Origin: Acidimicrobiia bacterium
GTDB taxonomy: Bacteria > Actinomycetota > Acidimicrobiia > Acidimicrobiales > MedAcidi-G1
Direction of reading: 5' to 3'
Assembly: GCA_012959995.1 (NCBI GenBank)
Contig: DUCC01000034.1
Location: 1 to 64,000 of the forward strand
Length of the DNA stretch: 64,000 nucleotides
Shown here: in pieces, positions 18,720 through 27,523 of the stretch
Layout: each line of letters starts with the position of its first letter
Numbering within the stretch: the first letter of the stretch is position 1
Notes under the pieces: model-generated
The model's input: only the letters and a program-made list of their open reading frames with translations
Databases searched by the model: none
What the model was told of the DNA's origin: nothing
Translations under genes and position numbers: made by a program

Positions 18720-19924
18720 TGTTTGACTTAATTGCCTCGTTGTTGGCCTGGTTTTACGAACTTGTCCCGTCTTATGGTTTGTCCATTGTGCTGCTCACCA
18801 TGGTGGTCATGGTGGTGGTTACCCCGTTGACCCTTAAAGGGACGCGGTCGATGATCAAAATGCAGCACATGCAGCCGGAAATGAAGAAAATTCAAAACCG
18901 GTACAAGGGCGACCGAGAAAAGATGAACAAGGAAATGATGGCCTTTTATCAGGCCAATGGCATCAACCCCATGGGTGGGTGCCTTCCAATGTTTATCCAA
19001 ATGCCGGTTTTCATTGTTCTTTACAACGTTTTACGGGGGTTAACCCGGCGTCTTTCAGACGTTGGTGAGAGCGCAGGCTGGATTGCCGGTCGTTTAGCTT
19101 CAGGGAAAACTGCTACCGGAGTACTAGACGAACCATCGGTTTTCTTCCCGGATTACATTTCTTCTGGGTCAAAACTTTTTGAAGATCTCAGTAATACCAC
19201 GGAAATGATTTTCTTAGGTTTTGATCTTTCGCGGTCGGCCAGCGATGCTTTGAGCGAGTCGTTGATGTCGATGGTGCCTTACCTGGTGTTGATGCTTCTG
19301 GTTTTTGTGAGCTCGTGGTATCAACAAAAACAGATTCGAGGCCGAAGTACTGGCCAGGCGGTGAACCCGCAGCAGCAAATGATCATGAAGGTGATGCCGT
19401 TTTTCCTTCCGATGATTTCTTACAGCCTCGATGCGGCCCTGGTGCTTTATTTTGTGATCTCAAACATATACCGGATTGCTCAACAGTCGTACATTACGCG
19501 GACCTTGTACGGGCCAGGGCAAGATAAACCGGTGGTGGTGCAGCCAGAGCCAAATGCTTCAGCCAAAGTAGAAAAAGCAGGAAAGAAGCCAAATAACTCC
19601 CAGAAACAAGGGAAAAACTCAAGTAACAGCGAGCCAATAGTAAGCCAAGGTTCGGCTGTTAAAAGAAATCGAACCACGGCTGGCAATAATAAGAATAGTT
19701 CTCAAAATAAGAATGAGAAGCGACAGATACCTTCAGAAAAGCAAAAAGATACTGATCCGAAGGTGAAACGTCGCCGTTTTGGCCGCCAGAAAGATGCGGA
19801 ACAAAACGAAGAAAATGACCAAAAACCACCATCAGCCCGCAAGGGCGGAGGCCGGACTACCCCTTCTGGGACGGCACAACCTGGTGGTTCTCACCGAAAA
19901 AAGAACAAAAAGAAAAGGAAGTAA
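18719..19924 (+). CDS. yidC: Membrane protein insertase YidC
   Basis: 401 aa, short Oxa1-type form without the large periplasmic domain. It has a hydrophobic start, the TPLTLKGTRSMIKMQ region with the conserved hydrophilic-groove Arg, QANGINPMGGCLPMFIQMPVF, and further membrane segments around residues 180-205 and 225-250. From about residue 275 the rest is a highly charged Lys/Asn/Gln/Ser tail ending in KKNKKKRK. Such basic tails bind ribosomes in some YidC proteins; this one is unusually long at around 125 residues. Confidence 0.95.
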   Translation: MFDLIASLLAWFYELVPSYGLSIVLLTMVVMVVVTPLTLKGTRSMIKMQHMQPEMKKIQNRYKGDREKMNKEMMAFYQANGINPMGGCLPMFIQMPVFIVLYNVLRGLTRRLSDVGESAGWIAGRLASGKTATGVLDEPSVFFPDYISSGSKLFEDLSNTTEMIFLGFDLSRSASDALSESLMSMVPYLVLMLLVFVSSWYQQKQIRGRSTGQAVNPQQQMIMKVMPFFLPMISYSLDAALVLYFVISNIYRIAQQSYITRTLYGPGQDKPVVVQPEPNASAKVEKAGKKPNNSQKQGKNSSNSEPIVSQGSAVKRNRTTAGNNKNSSQNKNEKRQIPSEKQKDTDPKVKRRRFGRQKDAEQNEENDQKPPSARKGGGRTTPSGTAQPGGSHRKKNKKKRK

Positions 19925-19927
19925 CCC

Positions 19928-20824
19928 GTGGAATGGATTGAAACCACCGGGGCCACCATTGATGAAGCAAAAGACTTCGCATTAGATCGACTTGGCGTAG
20001 CCGAGGACGAACTTGAAGTAGAAGTACTGATTGAACCGTCAAAATCAATGTTTGGCCTAAAAAAGACAGAAGCCCGTTTAAAGGCGCGCGTGCGACCCAC
20101 AACCCCGCGTCCTAAGACAGAACGCCGAGATCGGAACCGGCGAGATCGGAACCGTAACTCAAATAGCCGTGGGAAAAATGAAAAAACCGACAATAAGGGT
20201 CGGAAAAACAACCAGGGTGATCAGGCAAAGAAAAAATCAGAGAAAACTGAGCAACCTGATAAGGCAGAAAAACCGAAGACCGAAGACAAGCCAAAAAATC
20301 AGCGAAACCGACAAAAAGATCGGCAACCAGCGAAGGAGAAGGCAGACGTGGAAAAAATGGACTTGCCTACACAGGCAGAAATAACTGAAGATTTTGTGGG
20401 AGGCCTGCTTAGTGAAATGGGTCTTGATGCAAACGTAGTGAGCACGATCGATGAAGATCACCTCACGGTAGAAGCCCATGGTTTAAACCTTGGCTTAGCT
20501 ATTGGCCAACAAGGCGATACGGTGCGTGCCATTACAGAGCTTGCCCGAACCATTATCCAACGCCGCTCTGATGGTGCCGCCAGTGGCTCCATGATTGTGG
20601 ACATTGGTGGTTATCGAGCCCGCCGTCAGTCGTTTCTTGAAGAGTTCACGCGAACTCAAGCAGAAGCAGTTTTGGCCGACGGAGGGGCACGATCCCTTGA
20701 ACCAATGGGTTCTGCTGATCGCCGCATTGTGCACAACACGGTGTCAGACATTGATGGTCTGGAAACCCTTTCACAAGGGTCCGACATGAACCGTCGAGTG
20801 GTTATTCAAGTTGCCACTAACTGA
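19928..20824 (+). CDS. khpB: Jag/KhpB RNA-binding protein (Jag_N, KH, R3H)
   Basis: 298 aa from GTG 19928. The N-terminal Jag domain (EWIETTGATIDEAKDFALDRLG ... KSMFGLKK) is followed by a very basic Lys/Arg/Asn/Gln linker from about residue 58 to 140. A KH domain (GLAIGQQGDTVRAITELAR) and an R3H domain (MGSADRRIVHNTV) end the protein. KhpB binds RNA and influences cell elongation and division in Gram-positive bacteria. It follows yidC after three bases, the usual pairing. Confidence 0.93.
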   Translation: MEWIETTGATIDEAKDFALDRLGVAEDELEVEVLIEPSKSMFGLKKTEARLKARVRPTTPRPKTERRDRNRRDRNRNSNSRGKNEKTDNKGRKNNQGDQAKKKSEKTEQPDKAEKPKTEDKPKNQRNRQKDRQPAKEKADVEKMDLPTQAEITEDFVGGLLSEMGLDANVVSTIDEDHLTVEAHGLNLGLAIGQQGDTVRAITELARTIIQRRSDGAASGSMIVDIGGYRARRQSFLEEFTRTQAEAVLADGGARSLEPMGSADRRIVHNTVSDIDGLETLSQGSDMNRRVVIQVATN

Positions 20825-21449
20825 AGAAGTCGAAAACTGCATTAATCAAGTACTTGATGCAGCGGTTGTTGAAGGGTATTTAACCCCGATGGCGGCCACC
20901 GAAGGGCCCGCGCATAGCGCGGGCTTTTTGGGCTTTTTAGCGACCCACCCACTTCCCCTTACCAAAGATTGCTTAGCGGTTGACTTGGGTACAGGAGGTG
21001 GGGTCCCAGGGTTAATTTTGGCCGCGCTCACCCCATGCCGGTGGATATTTGTTGATCGCGGGAATCGGCGCTGCCAGTTTCTTACTTGGGCGGTTCGTGA
21101 GCTTTCTTTAGAAGGTCGGGTGGAAGTAAAGGAAGCAGATGCAGTTGATTTTGCTCACGGCCCACAAAGAGGGCAGGCAAAACTTGTGACGGCACGCAGT
21201 TTTGCTTCCCCAGCATCAACTGCAGAATGCGGCGGCCCCCTTCTTGCCCGCGGAGGGTATTTGGTGGTTAGTGAGCCACCAGATAACGTCTTTCGGTGGC
21301 CAGAAGAAGAACTTAAACAACTCGGTTTGGCCCCGTTAACACAGTGGCACAACGGGCGCGCCGGTTATCAGGCGCTAACTTCTCTGGATAAAGCAGAAAA
21401 ACGGTTTCCTCGTCGTTTTTCTCGACAAACAGGAGACCCACTGTTTTAA
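20811..21449 (+). CDS. rsmG: 16S rRNA (guanine-N7)-methyltransferase RsmG (GidB)
   Basis: 212 aa. The S-adenosylmethionine motif VDLGTGGGVPGLILA is clear. It methylates G527 of 16S rRNA; loss of RsmG confers low-level streptomycin resistance in several bacteria. The TTG start lies 14 bases inside khpB, an overlapping coupled arrangement. The stop codon is the first part of a palindrome that also holds a parS site. Confidence 0.93.
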   Translation: MPLTEEVENCINQVLDAAVVEGYLTPMAATEGPAHSAGFLGFLATHPLPLTKDCLAVDLGTGGGVPGLILAALTPCRWIFVDRGNRRCQFLTWAVRELSLEGRVEVKEADAVDFAHGPQRGQAKLVTARSFASPASTAECGGPLLARGGYLVVSEPPDNVFRWPEEELKQLGLAPLTQWHNGRAGYQALTSLDKAEKRFPRRFSRQTGDPLF

Positions 21450-21478
21450 GGGGTGTTTCACGTGAAACACCCCTTTTT
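21448..21478 (+). terminator. rsmG terminator containing parS
   Basis: A perfect 28-base palindrome (21448-21475) extends the parS core by AAGGGG/CCCCTT arms and runs into TTTTT, which is the form of a rho-independent terminator. It overlaps the last two bases of the rsmG stop codon. Confidence 0.8.
21454..21469. other. parS: parS centromere site 1
   Basis: TGTTTCACGTGAAACA matches the widely conserved bacterial parS 16-mer exactly. ParB, encoded about 870 bases downstream, binds this sequence and spreads to organise the origin region for segregation. Confidence 0.95.
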
Positions 21479-21498
21479 AGAAAGAATCTTGGTTTTTG

Positions 21499-21514
21499 TG
21501 TTTCACGTGAAACA
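21499..21514. other. parS: parS centromere site 2
   Basis: A second perfect copy, TGTTTCACGTGAAACA, 45 bases after the first. It lies 33 bases before the parA start, just upstream of TTGACT and TAAATA hexamers, so ParB binding here could also affect parA transcription (inference). Confidence 0.95.
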
Positions 21515-21546
21515 TTGACTTGCATTTTGCTTAAATACCGGGCAGG

Positions 21547-22341
21547 ATGTCCAAGATGAATGAATTCACCGAATCACCAGGGCAAGGCCGCCGGGTAATC
21601 GCCATCGCGAACCAAAAAGGCGGGGTAGGGAAAACCACTACCACCATAAACCTTGGGGCAGCAATGGCAGAACAAGGAAAGAAAGTACTTGTTGTTGACC
21701 TCGATCCACAAGCAAACACTACCACTGGGCTAGGATTTTCTCCGCGAGAGCTTGACCACTCTGTTTATGACGTCCTTTCGCAAACAGCAACCACAGAAGG
21801 CACAGTATTGGCCACCGAAGTAGACGGCCTCGATCTGTTGCCCTCAAATATTGCCCTTGCAGGGGCAGAAATTGAATTGGTAACGGCGTTTAGCCGCGAA
21901 CACCGCCTAGAGCGAGCCCTGGCCAGCGTCGAACATCGGTACGACATGATTTTAATTGATTGCCCGCCGGCCCTGGGCCTCCTTACGGTAAATGCTTTTG
22001 TGGTTGCCAATGAAGTATTGGTGCCTATTCAATGCGAATACTATGCATTAGAAGGCCTCGGGCAACTAATGAGCAACGTGGAGTTAGTACGAGAAAACCT
22101 GAACCCAACATTAGAAGTTTCTACTATTGTTCTGGTGATGTACGACGCAAGAACCAAACTTTCTGAACAGGTAGCGCACGAGGTGCGTGTACACTTTGGT
22201 GATCGAGTGTGTCGGCAAATAATTCCTCGAACTGTTCGTTTGTCTGAAGCACCGTCTTATGGCCAACCAATAACCGTATTTGACCCCACCGCACGAGGTG
22301 CGGTGGCTTACCGACAACTCGCAAGGGAGATTTTGTCATGA
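21547..22341 (+). CDS. parA: Chromosome partitioning ATPase ParA (Soj)
   Basis: 264 aa with the deviant Walker A motif [16 protein letters not shown], the Walker B region [12 protein letters not shown] and the [11 protein letters not shown] motif. It forms ATP-dependent dimers on the nucleoid that move ParB-parS complexes. Either ATG 21547 or ATG 21556 may be used; the latter has CAGG about nine bases upstream. Overlaps parB by 4 bases. Confidence 0.95.
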   Translation: MSKMNEFTESPGQGRRVIAIANQKGGVGKTTTTINLGAAMAEQGKKVLVVDLDPQANTTTGLGFSPRELDHSVYDVLSQTATTEGTVLATEVDGLDLLPSNIALAGAEIELVTAFSREHRLERALASVEHRYDMILIDCPPALGLLTVNAFVVANEVLVPIQCEYYALEGLGQLMSNVELVRENLNPTLEVSTIVLVMYDARTKLSEQVAHEVRVHFGDRVCRQIIPRTVRLSEAPSYGQPITVFDPTARGAVAYRQLAREILS

Positions 22342-23222
22342 CCCGTCAAAGTGGGCTGGGGCGAGGCCTCTCTGCTCTTATTCCAGGAAGCGAACCGCAA
22401 GAGAAAGAAATAAGTGAAGAAGAAGAAAGGTTCGCTTGGCTTCCCCTATCAGAGGTCGTAGCAAACCCTTTACAACCGCGCACAAGGTTCGACGATAAAA
22501 AACAGCAGCAACTTGTCGAATCCGTACGAACTCACGGTATACTTCAGCCAATTTTAGTACGTTCCACATCTTTTGGTTACGAAGTGGTAGCCGGTGAGCG
22601 ACGATTGCGGGCTGCTCAAGAAGCAGGACTTTTTCAAATACCTGCTTTGGTGCGTCAAGTAGATGACCAAGCTTCTTTTGAACAAGCGGTAGTAGAAAAC
22701 CTCCAGCGAGATGACTTAAACGCCATTGAAGAAGCCCAGGCTTTTTCTCGGCTTATGGAAGAATTTGGTTTCACCCAACAAGAAGTGGCTGATCGAGTAG
22801 GAAAAGGGCGGCCTACGGTGGCAAATGCTCTCCGATTGCTGCATTTACGCCCCGCTCAGCAAGAAATGGTGCGCCAAGGTCAGATCTCCGCTGGTCACGG
22901 CAGAGCACTTTTAGGTATTGACGACCAGCAAGCGCAGAACACCCTTGCTCAACGAATAATCGATGAAGAACTCTCGGTGCGACAAACAGAAAAACTCGTA
23001 AATGACCTCAATGATCATGAAATAGTTCGCCCCCCTTCAGAAAAACCACAAGTTTTGAAAGATGTAGGTGTTTTAGAAGTAGAACGCGTGTTAAGCGATC
23101 GTTTATCCACCAAGGTGGCGGTGAGCACAAAGGGCGGGCGTGGGCGAATCATGGTTACCTTCGCCGACAAAGATGACTTATCCCGCTTATTTAACCTTAT
23201 AAACGGAGAGAACTCTTTTTAA
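22338..23222 (+). CDS. parB: Chromosome partitioning protein ParB (Spo0J)
   Basis: 294 aa. The N-terminal CTPase/ParB domain has the [13 protein letters not shown] box, then [23 protein letters not shown] as helix-turn-helix, and a C-terminal dimerisation region. It loads at the parS sites 870 bases upstream. Start overlaps parA (ATGA); stop overlaps the convergent cwlM stop by three bases. Confidence 0.95.
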   Translation: MTRQSGLGRGLSALIPGSEPQEKEISEEEERFAWLPLSEVVANPLQPRTRFDDKKQQQLVESVRTHGILQPILVRSTSFGYEVVAGERRLRAAQEAGLFQIPALVRQVDDQASFEQAVVENLQRDDLNAIEEAQAFSRLMEEFGFTQQEVADRVGKGRPTVANALRLLHLRPAQQEMVRQGQISAGHGRALLGIDDQQAQNTLAQRIIDEELSVRQTEKLVNDLNDHEIVRPPSEKPQVLKDVGVLEVERVLSDRLSTKVAVSTKGGRGRIMVTFADKDDLSRLFNLINGENSF

Positions 23223-24223
23223 GGAGTTTCTTCAGGGTTGGTCATCCAGGTAGTGATGGCCAACGAAAAGGCTTCTGCTAATTCTGCGGTGGATTGAACT
23301 ACCAAGGACGGTGGCCCCAAAAGGCAAAGAACCGCAGGCATTCGAGTGCGGCGTAAAGCGGGAAGTCGCATGCCGTGAAGCTTGGGCTCGGCCTGATTAA
23401 GTGGTGTCAAATTTGTGGCACAAAAACTGGCAAGTTGGCGGCCTCCCTCACTATGAAAACCTTCCGTGGCAAAAAAAGCAAGCGAGCTTTGAGAATCATT
23501 CTTAACACGGAGCCCTAAATAGAGTTCAGCCTCAAAACGATTAGCAATTTCTGCCTGATTGCTTTCCTCAGGATGATCAAGCAGTAACACATTGGCCCCC
23601 AAAGCCCTTAACGACCGAGTAATAGCGGTTGCTAGGGCTCCACAGGCACCAAACTGACCTAAAGCAATACGTCGGCCATCTAAACCAATGCGCCGCTGAC
23701 GTAAACGCTCCAACTCACGCACCTGAACCACCGGAGTCGAACCAGCAGATCGACCAGCTAACTGGTGTAACTCTTGCACAGTACTAACCCCAGTAATACC
23801 ATCTGAAGGAAGCCCAATATTACGCTGAAAATCTAATAAAGAACGCGAAGTGTCCGGCCCAAAAATACCGTCAACACGCCCGGCATCAAAGCCCAACACA
23901 CCAAGACGCAACTGAAGATCCGCAACATCATCGCCCCGCATCATCGGGACATGTAAATACAAATGACGGTCACCCAACTGAAAACTGGCTTCAACTAACG
24001 CGGCCAAAGTTTGAGGACCAACAATCCCATCTTCCATCAACCGGCGGGTTGATTGAAAAACTCTTACCTGCGCCTCAGTTACCGAAGAAAAAGAAAAAGC
24101 TGTGACCTCATCGCCCAACACCTCAAAACCAGCCAAAGACAAACGATGGTGGAGGTCTCGCACTAAGTCACCAGAAGAGCCAACACTAAGAAACGCCTCG
24201 TGCTGGGGGTTGTGATCAGCCAT
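23219..24223 (-). CDS. cwlM: CwlM-like protein: two peptidoglycan-binding domains plus degenerate amidase_3
   Basis: 334 aa with AAGGAG before ATG 24223 and no signal peptide, so it is cytoplasmic. Two PG_binding_1 repeats (about 14-80 and 92-155, each with DGIVGPQT/DGIFGPDT) precede an amidase_3-type fold. The zinc ligands are missing: the usual DPGHGG position reads ALGQFGACG and the S-hH-N position reads LGLRVKND. In M. tuberculosis CwlM (Rv3915) lies in the same place and acts as a phosphorylated activator of MurA rather than as a hydrolase. The same regulatory role is inferred here. Lies downstream of trxA. Confidence 0.85.
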   Translation of the reverse strand: MADHNPQHEAFLSVGSSGDLVRDLHHRLSLAGFEVLGDEVTAFSFSSVTEAQVRVFQSTRRLMEDGIVGPQTLAALVEASFQLGDRHLYLHVPMMRGDDVADLQLRLGVLGFDAGRVDGIFGPDTSRSLLDFQRNIGLPSDGITGVSTVQELHQLAGRSAGSTPVVQVRELERLRQRRIGLDGRRIALGQFGACGALATAITRSLRALGANVLLLDHPEESNQAEIANRFEAELYLGLRVKNDSQSSLAFFATEGFHSEGGRQLASFCATNLTPLNQAEPKLHGMRLPALRRTRMPAVLCLLGPPSLVVQSTAELAEAFSLAITTWMTNPEETP

Positions 24224-24271
24224 GGCAGCACTCCTTCACGGAGCGCAGTCTAGACCTGAGAAAAGCCCAGA

Positions 24272-24598
24272 TTAAATAAATTCAGATAATTCAGCAAGAA
24301 GAGCAGGTTTACCCTTGGCACCGACAATACGTTTTACTGGCTGGCCATCTTTAAAAAGAATTAAAGTAGGGATGCTCATGACCTCAAAACGCTGTGCCAA
24401 ACCAGGAGCATCATCGACATTCACCTTGGCAATTTTCAAAGAACCAACCTGTTCATCGGCAAGCTCCTCAAGAACCGGAGCAATCATTTTGCAAGGGCCA
24501 CACCATTCCGCCCAAAAATCAACCAAAACTGGTTCAACAGCAGAACCGACCTCTTCATCAAAGGTAGTTTCGGAAAGTTGTGAAATTGAATCAGACAT
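24272..24598 (-). CDS. trxA: Thioredoxin
   Basis: 108 aa with the active site WAEWCGPCKM near residues 29-38 and the cis-Pro loop SIPTLILF. Reduces cytosolic disulfides. Its partner reductase trxB is upstream, separated by 128 bases. That gap, the largest within this cluster, may hold a promoter for trxA and cwlM, but I could not place one convincingly. Confidence 0.97.
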   Translation of the reverse strand: MSDSISQLSETTFDEEVGSAVEPVLVDFWAEWCGPCKMIAPVLEELADEQVGSLKIAKVNVDDAPGLAQRFEVMSIPTLILFKDGQPVKRIVGAKGKPALLAELSEFI

Positions 24599-24726
24599 GA
24601 GGGGCGCTTCTTTCTTTTGCAGTCAGATGGACGAGAAACCAAAAGGTCTTCCTGTTCTGTCTACCCGATGAACGCCAGCCAACCGCACGTAAAGCGCTGG
24701 TCGATTGTCACGCCACAGTGAAAAAA

Positions 24727-25686
24727 CTAATCCTGCAAACTCTCAAGCCAACGCTCAGCATCCAAAGCAGCCATACACCCCGACCCAGCAGCAGTAATTG
24801 CTTGACGATAAGTGTGGTCCTGGACATCGCCACAAGCGAAAACACCAGCCACCCCAGTAGTAGAATTATCTGGCCCCGTAACCAAATAACCACCGTCATC
24901 GAGTTCAAGGTGACCAACAAACAAATCAGTATTCGGCCGGTGACCAATAGCAATAAATACGCCAGTAACCGGCAGATTTCTGGTTACTCCGGTAAGGGTG
25001 TCTTTTAAAGTCAACCCCTCCACCTTGGTGTCACCTAAAATTTCTTCCACCGTGGAGTTCCAAGCAAACTCAATTTTAGGGTTTTCTTCAGCACGGGCTT
25101 GCATAATTTTTGAAGCACGCAACGCATCTCTACGATGAACCACAGTGACCTTGCTGGCAAAACGGCTCAAAAAGTTTGCTTCCTCTAGCGCAGAGTCCCC
25201 GCCCCCTACCACAGCGATTTCATGATCACGAAAGAAAAAACCATCGCAAGTAGCACAGGTAGATAACCCATGGCCCATCAAACGGGTTTCCGCCTCTAAC
25301 CCCAACATGATTGAACGAGCACCAGTCGAAACAATGACTGACTCGGCTAAATAAGTGGGCTCTCCATCGCTGTCGCCTACCCAAACAGAAAAAGGCCGCT
25401 GAGAAAAATCCACCCGACTCACACGATCGGTAAGAAAATTCGCTCCAAAGCGAGCAGCCTGTTCACGCATATCGGACATAAGTTGCGGGCCCATAACCCC
25501 TTGAGGAAAACCAGGAAAGTTTTCTACCTCCGTGGTCAGCATCAACTGCCCGCCCGGTTGGTCGCTCGTTGAGGAAGGTTCACCCTCAATAACCAAAGGC
25601 GCTAAATCTGCACGAGCAGTATAAATGGCGGCGGTTAAACCAGCCGGACCCGAACCAATAATGACAACTTCATGATGATCAGACAT
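24727..25686 (-). CDS. trxB: Thioredoxin reductase
   Basis: 319 aa, low-molecular-weight form. FAD motif [16 protein letters not shown], redox-active CATCDG, NADPH motif [10 protein letters not shown] and the C-terminal GVFACGDV are all visible. Uses NADPH to recycle thioredoxin. The gene order sigM, anti-sigma, trxB, trxA, cwlM matches mycobacteria. Confidence 0.97.
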   Translation of the reverse strand: MSDHHEVVIIGSGPAGLTAAIYTARADLAPLVIEGEPSSTSDQPGGQLMLTTEVENFPGFPQGVMGPQLMSDMREQAARFGANFLTDRVSRVDFSQRPFSVWVGDSDGEPTYLAESVIVSTGARSIMLGLEAETRLMGHGLSTCATCDGFFFRDHEIAVVGGGDSALEEANFLSRFASKVTVVHRRDALRASKIMQARAEENPKIEFAWNSTVEEILGDTKVEGLTLKDTLTGVTRNLPVTGVFIAIGHRPNTDLFVGHLELDDGGYLVTGPDNSTTGVAGVFACGDVQDHTYRQAITAAGSGCMAALDAERWLESLQD

Positions 25687-25707
25687 AAAAACCCTTAAGT
25701 GACGAGA

Positions 25708-26040
25708 CTATTGAGAAGGTGAAGAATCAGGAAGACGACGTGACCAGAACCAAGCCCCGAGAGCACAGCAAAGGCCACCCAGGACCAGGTAAGCGGTCCA
25801 ACTTCCCCCAGGGAGAACATTATTTAACAAGCGGAATATTCCGACACTGAACAAAATCAAAACCGTCAACCCGCAAATAATGGCCACTAAACCAAAAACC
25901 ACACCTCGCGAAGCGGCAAGCAACGGTTGAGTAGTGAGAGCACGTAAACGATCAACGGTATGAACAAAGCGATCGGTAATCTGCGTTTCCCACCCCACAG
26001 AGGCATCATCGGTGGAGTTCTGTGATAAATCATCAGCCAT
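25708..26040 (-). CDS. Small membrane protein, two helices, unknown function
   Basis: 110 aa. Two hydrophobic segments (about 45-70 and 80-97) follow a polar N-terminal half containing TQITDRFVHTVDRLRALTTQPLL. The layout resembles small holin-superfamily-like membrane proteins, but I do not recognise a family with certainty. It sits between the anti-sigma candidate and trxB with short gaps and is likely co-transcribed. Confidence 0.7.
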   Translation of the reverse strand: MADDLSQNSTDDASVGWETQITDRFVHTVDRLRALTTQPLLAASRGVVFGLVAIICGLTVLILFSVGIFRLLNNVLPGGSWTAYLVLGGLCCALGAWFWSRRLPDSSPSQ

Positions 26041-26078
26041 ATGCGGAGCCTACACAGCCAACCGGTTCACCATCTTGG

Positions 26079-26906
26079 TTAAGGAACGATTACCTCAACC
26101 AAAAACCTGTTTAAACAATCAAAAGGGTCAACGATCAACAAATTGAAATGGCCAAAGATCACCAAAAGCTCTTGTTGATGGCCCTCAACCTCAACAGGCA
26201 ACCACTCAGAACCGTCAGGTAACTCACCCAACAATTCCTGTTGTTGCGTTAAAGAAAACCCACAAGGAGAATTTTCGTGAGAAAGAGCAGCGCTCTCACG
26301 ACGAGCAAAAAAACGCTCAGTAGCGGCCTCCTCAAAACTTTGGAGATCTAAAAATGGAGAACCTTCGAGAAGATCCACAGAACGTTCTAAAGCCAAACTC
26401 TCTGGAACGATCGGCGCATCACCCGAAAAATCTGCTTCAGTAGCAAAGGTGGCTTGCGTTTCCACCGATTCCGCCGCCCCAGAAGTCTCTTGATCCACCG
26501 CCGCAAAAGTAGTCGGCGACGGCAGAGCCACCGACGCAGCATCATCCGACCCAGATTCAAAAACCCCACTGGTCAAACTCACCGCAACCAACAACAAGGC
26601 AGCGGCCGCCGCAATACCCACGGCAACAACCGATGAAGGGCCCCGGCGCTTGCGCAACGGAACCACCACCTGATCGCCAACCGAAGAAACCGCGACCGCC
26701 AACTGAGTGTCCCGCAACAAAACATCAGGAAAAACCGGTGCCGCAGAAAGATGGGCTCGCACCTGTTGAAATTTTTCTACTCGAGCGAGCAACTCCGCTG
26801 AAGGGGACAACGGAAGCGAAGCCAAACCCTCAACAATGGACGCCGCCTGATCATCAAGAGCCGATACCTCTGCAGGCACAGAAAGATCTTTAGGTTCCAT
26901 AGTCAT
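26079..26906 (-). CDS. Candidate anti-sigma factor of SigM
   Basis: 275 aa, one membrane helix near residues 92-115 preceded by a basic stop-transfer patch (RKRRG). A cytosolic N-terminal half of about 90 residues precedes it and an extracytoplasmic acidic Ser/Thr/Ala half follows. The start overlaps the sigma-factor stop by 4 bases (ATGA). This coupling and topology are those of ECF anti-sigma factors, and in mycobacteria RsmA occupies the same place. I do not see the HxxxCxxC zinc motif, so it would be a zinc-free type. Function is inferred from context. Confidence 0.65.
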   Translation of the reverse strand: MTMEPKDLSVPAEVSALDDQAASIVEGLASLPLSPSAELLARVEKFQQVRAHLSAAPVFPDVLLRDTQLAVAVSSVGDQVVVPLRKRRGPSSVVAVGIAAAAALLLVAVSLTSGVFESGSDDAASVALPSPTTFAAVDQETSGAAESVETQATFATEADFSGDAPIVPESLALERSVDLLEGSPFLDLQSFEEAATERFFARRESAALSHENSPCGFSLTQQQELLGELPDGSEWLPVEVEGHQQELLVIFGHFNLLIVDPFDCLNRFLVEVIVP

Positions 26907-27448
26907 AGGTTCTGACGCTCCGACAAGTCTGTTTGGTTCCCGGGTCTTAAAAAAGTTGCCAAAGCGCCCCGGCCCCGAGCAATACGCGACCGCACCGTCC
27001 CCGGGGGAATATCAAGAATCTCAGAAATCTCTGCATAATCCAGATCAAGCAAATCACGCAAAACTACCGCAACGCGAAACTCTTCAGGAAGGCGAGCCAA
27101 CGCAGCATCAATAAGCAAACGATCAGCAACTAAACCATCCACCGGCGGGGCGGAAAGATCTACAGGCTCAAACGCGGCGTCCAAACCCACCAAGGGCCGG
27201 CGAGCACGCCGCCGCAACTCATCTAAACAAGCATTAGTAGTAACGCGATACAACCAAGTAGTAAAACGCGACTTCCCATCAAAACGATTAAGGCGAGTGG
27301 CTACAGCAATTAAAGCTTCCTGTGTCGCATCTAAAGCATCAGCATCGTTGCCCGCCAACCGTCGGCAAATACCCCAAACCTTGTCGTGATGACGGCGTAA
27401 AAGTTGATCAAGGGCTTCCGTATCGCCCTTTTGGGCGGCCCGCACCAA
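26903..27448 (-). CDS. sigM: ECF-type RNA polymerase sigma factor, SigM-like
   Basis: About 181 aa. Region 2 (DALDATQEALIAVATRLNRFDGKSRFTTWLYRVTTNACLDELRRR) and region 4 (LPEEFRVAVVLRDLLDLDYAEISEILDIPPGTVRSRIARGR) are complete. No ATG is available: the start is TTG 27448 or GTG 27445. Family-like sequence (PDLLLVRAAQKGD) continues a few residues upstream of that codon, so a rarer start further up is possible. Named by synteny with mycobacterial sigM, which lies by trxB and cwlM. Likely responds to envelope or disulfide stress (inference). Confidence 0.88.
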   Translation of the reverse strand: MVRAAQKGDTEALDQLLRRHHDKVWGICRRLAGNDADALDATQEALIAVATRLNRFDGKSRFTTWLYRVTTNACLDELRRRARRPLVGLDAAFEPVDLSAPPVDGLVADRLLIDAALARLPEEFRVAVVLRDLLDLDYAEISEILDIPPGTVRSRIARGRGALATFLRPGNQTDLSERQNL

Positions 27449-27523
27449 AAGAAGATCAGGGTCCTCTAAAAACGAAGGCGGCGAAGCGGAAGTAATAATA
27501 TTCTGAGGTTATCGCGCTGGCTT

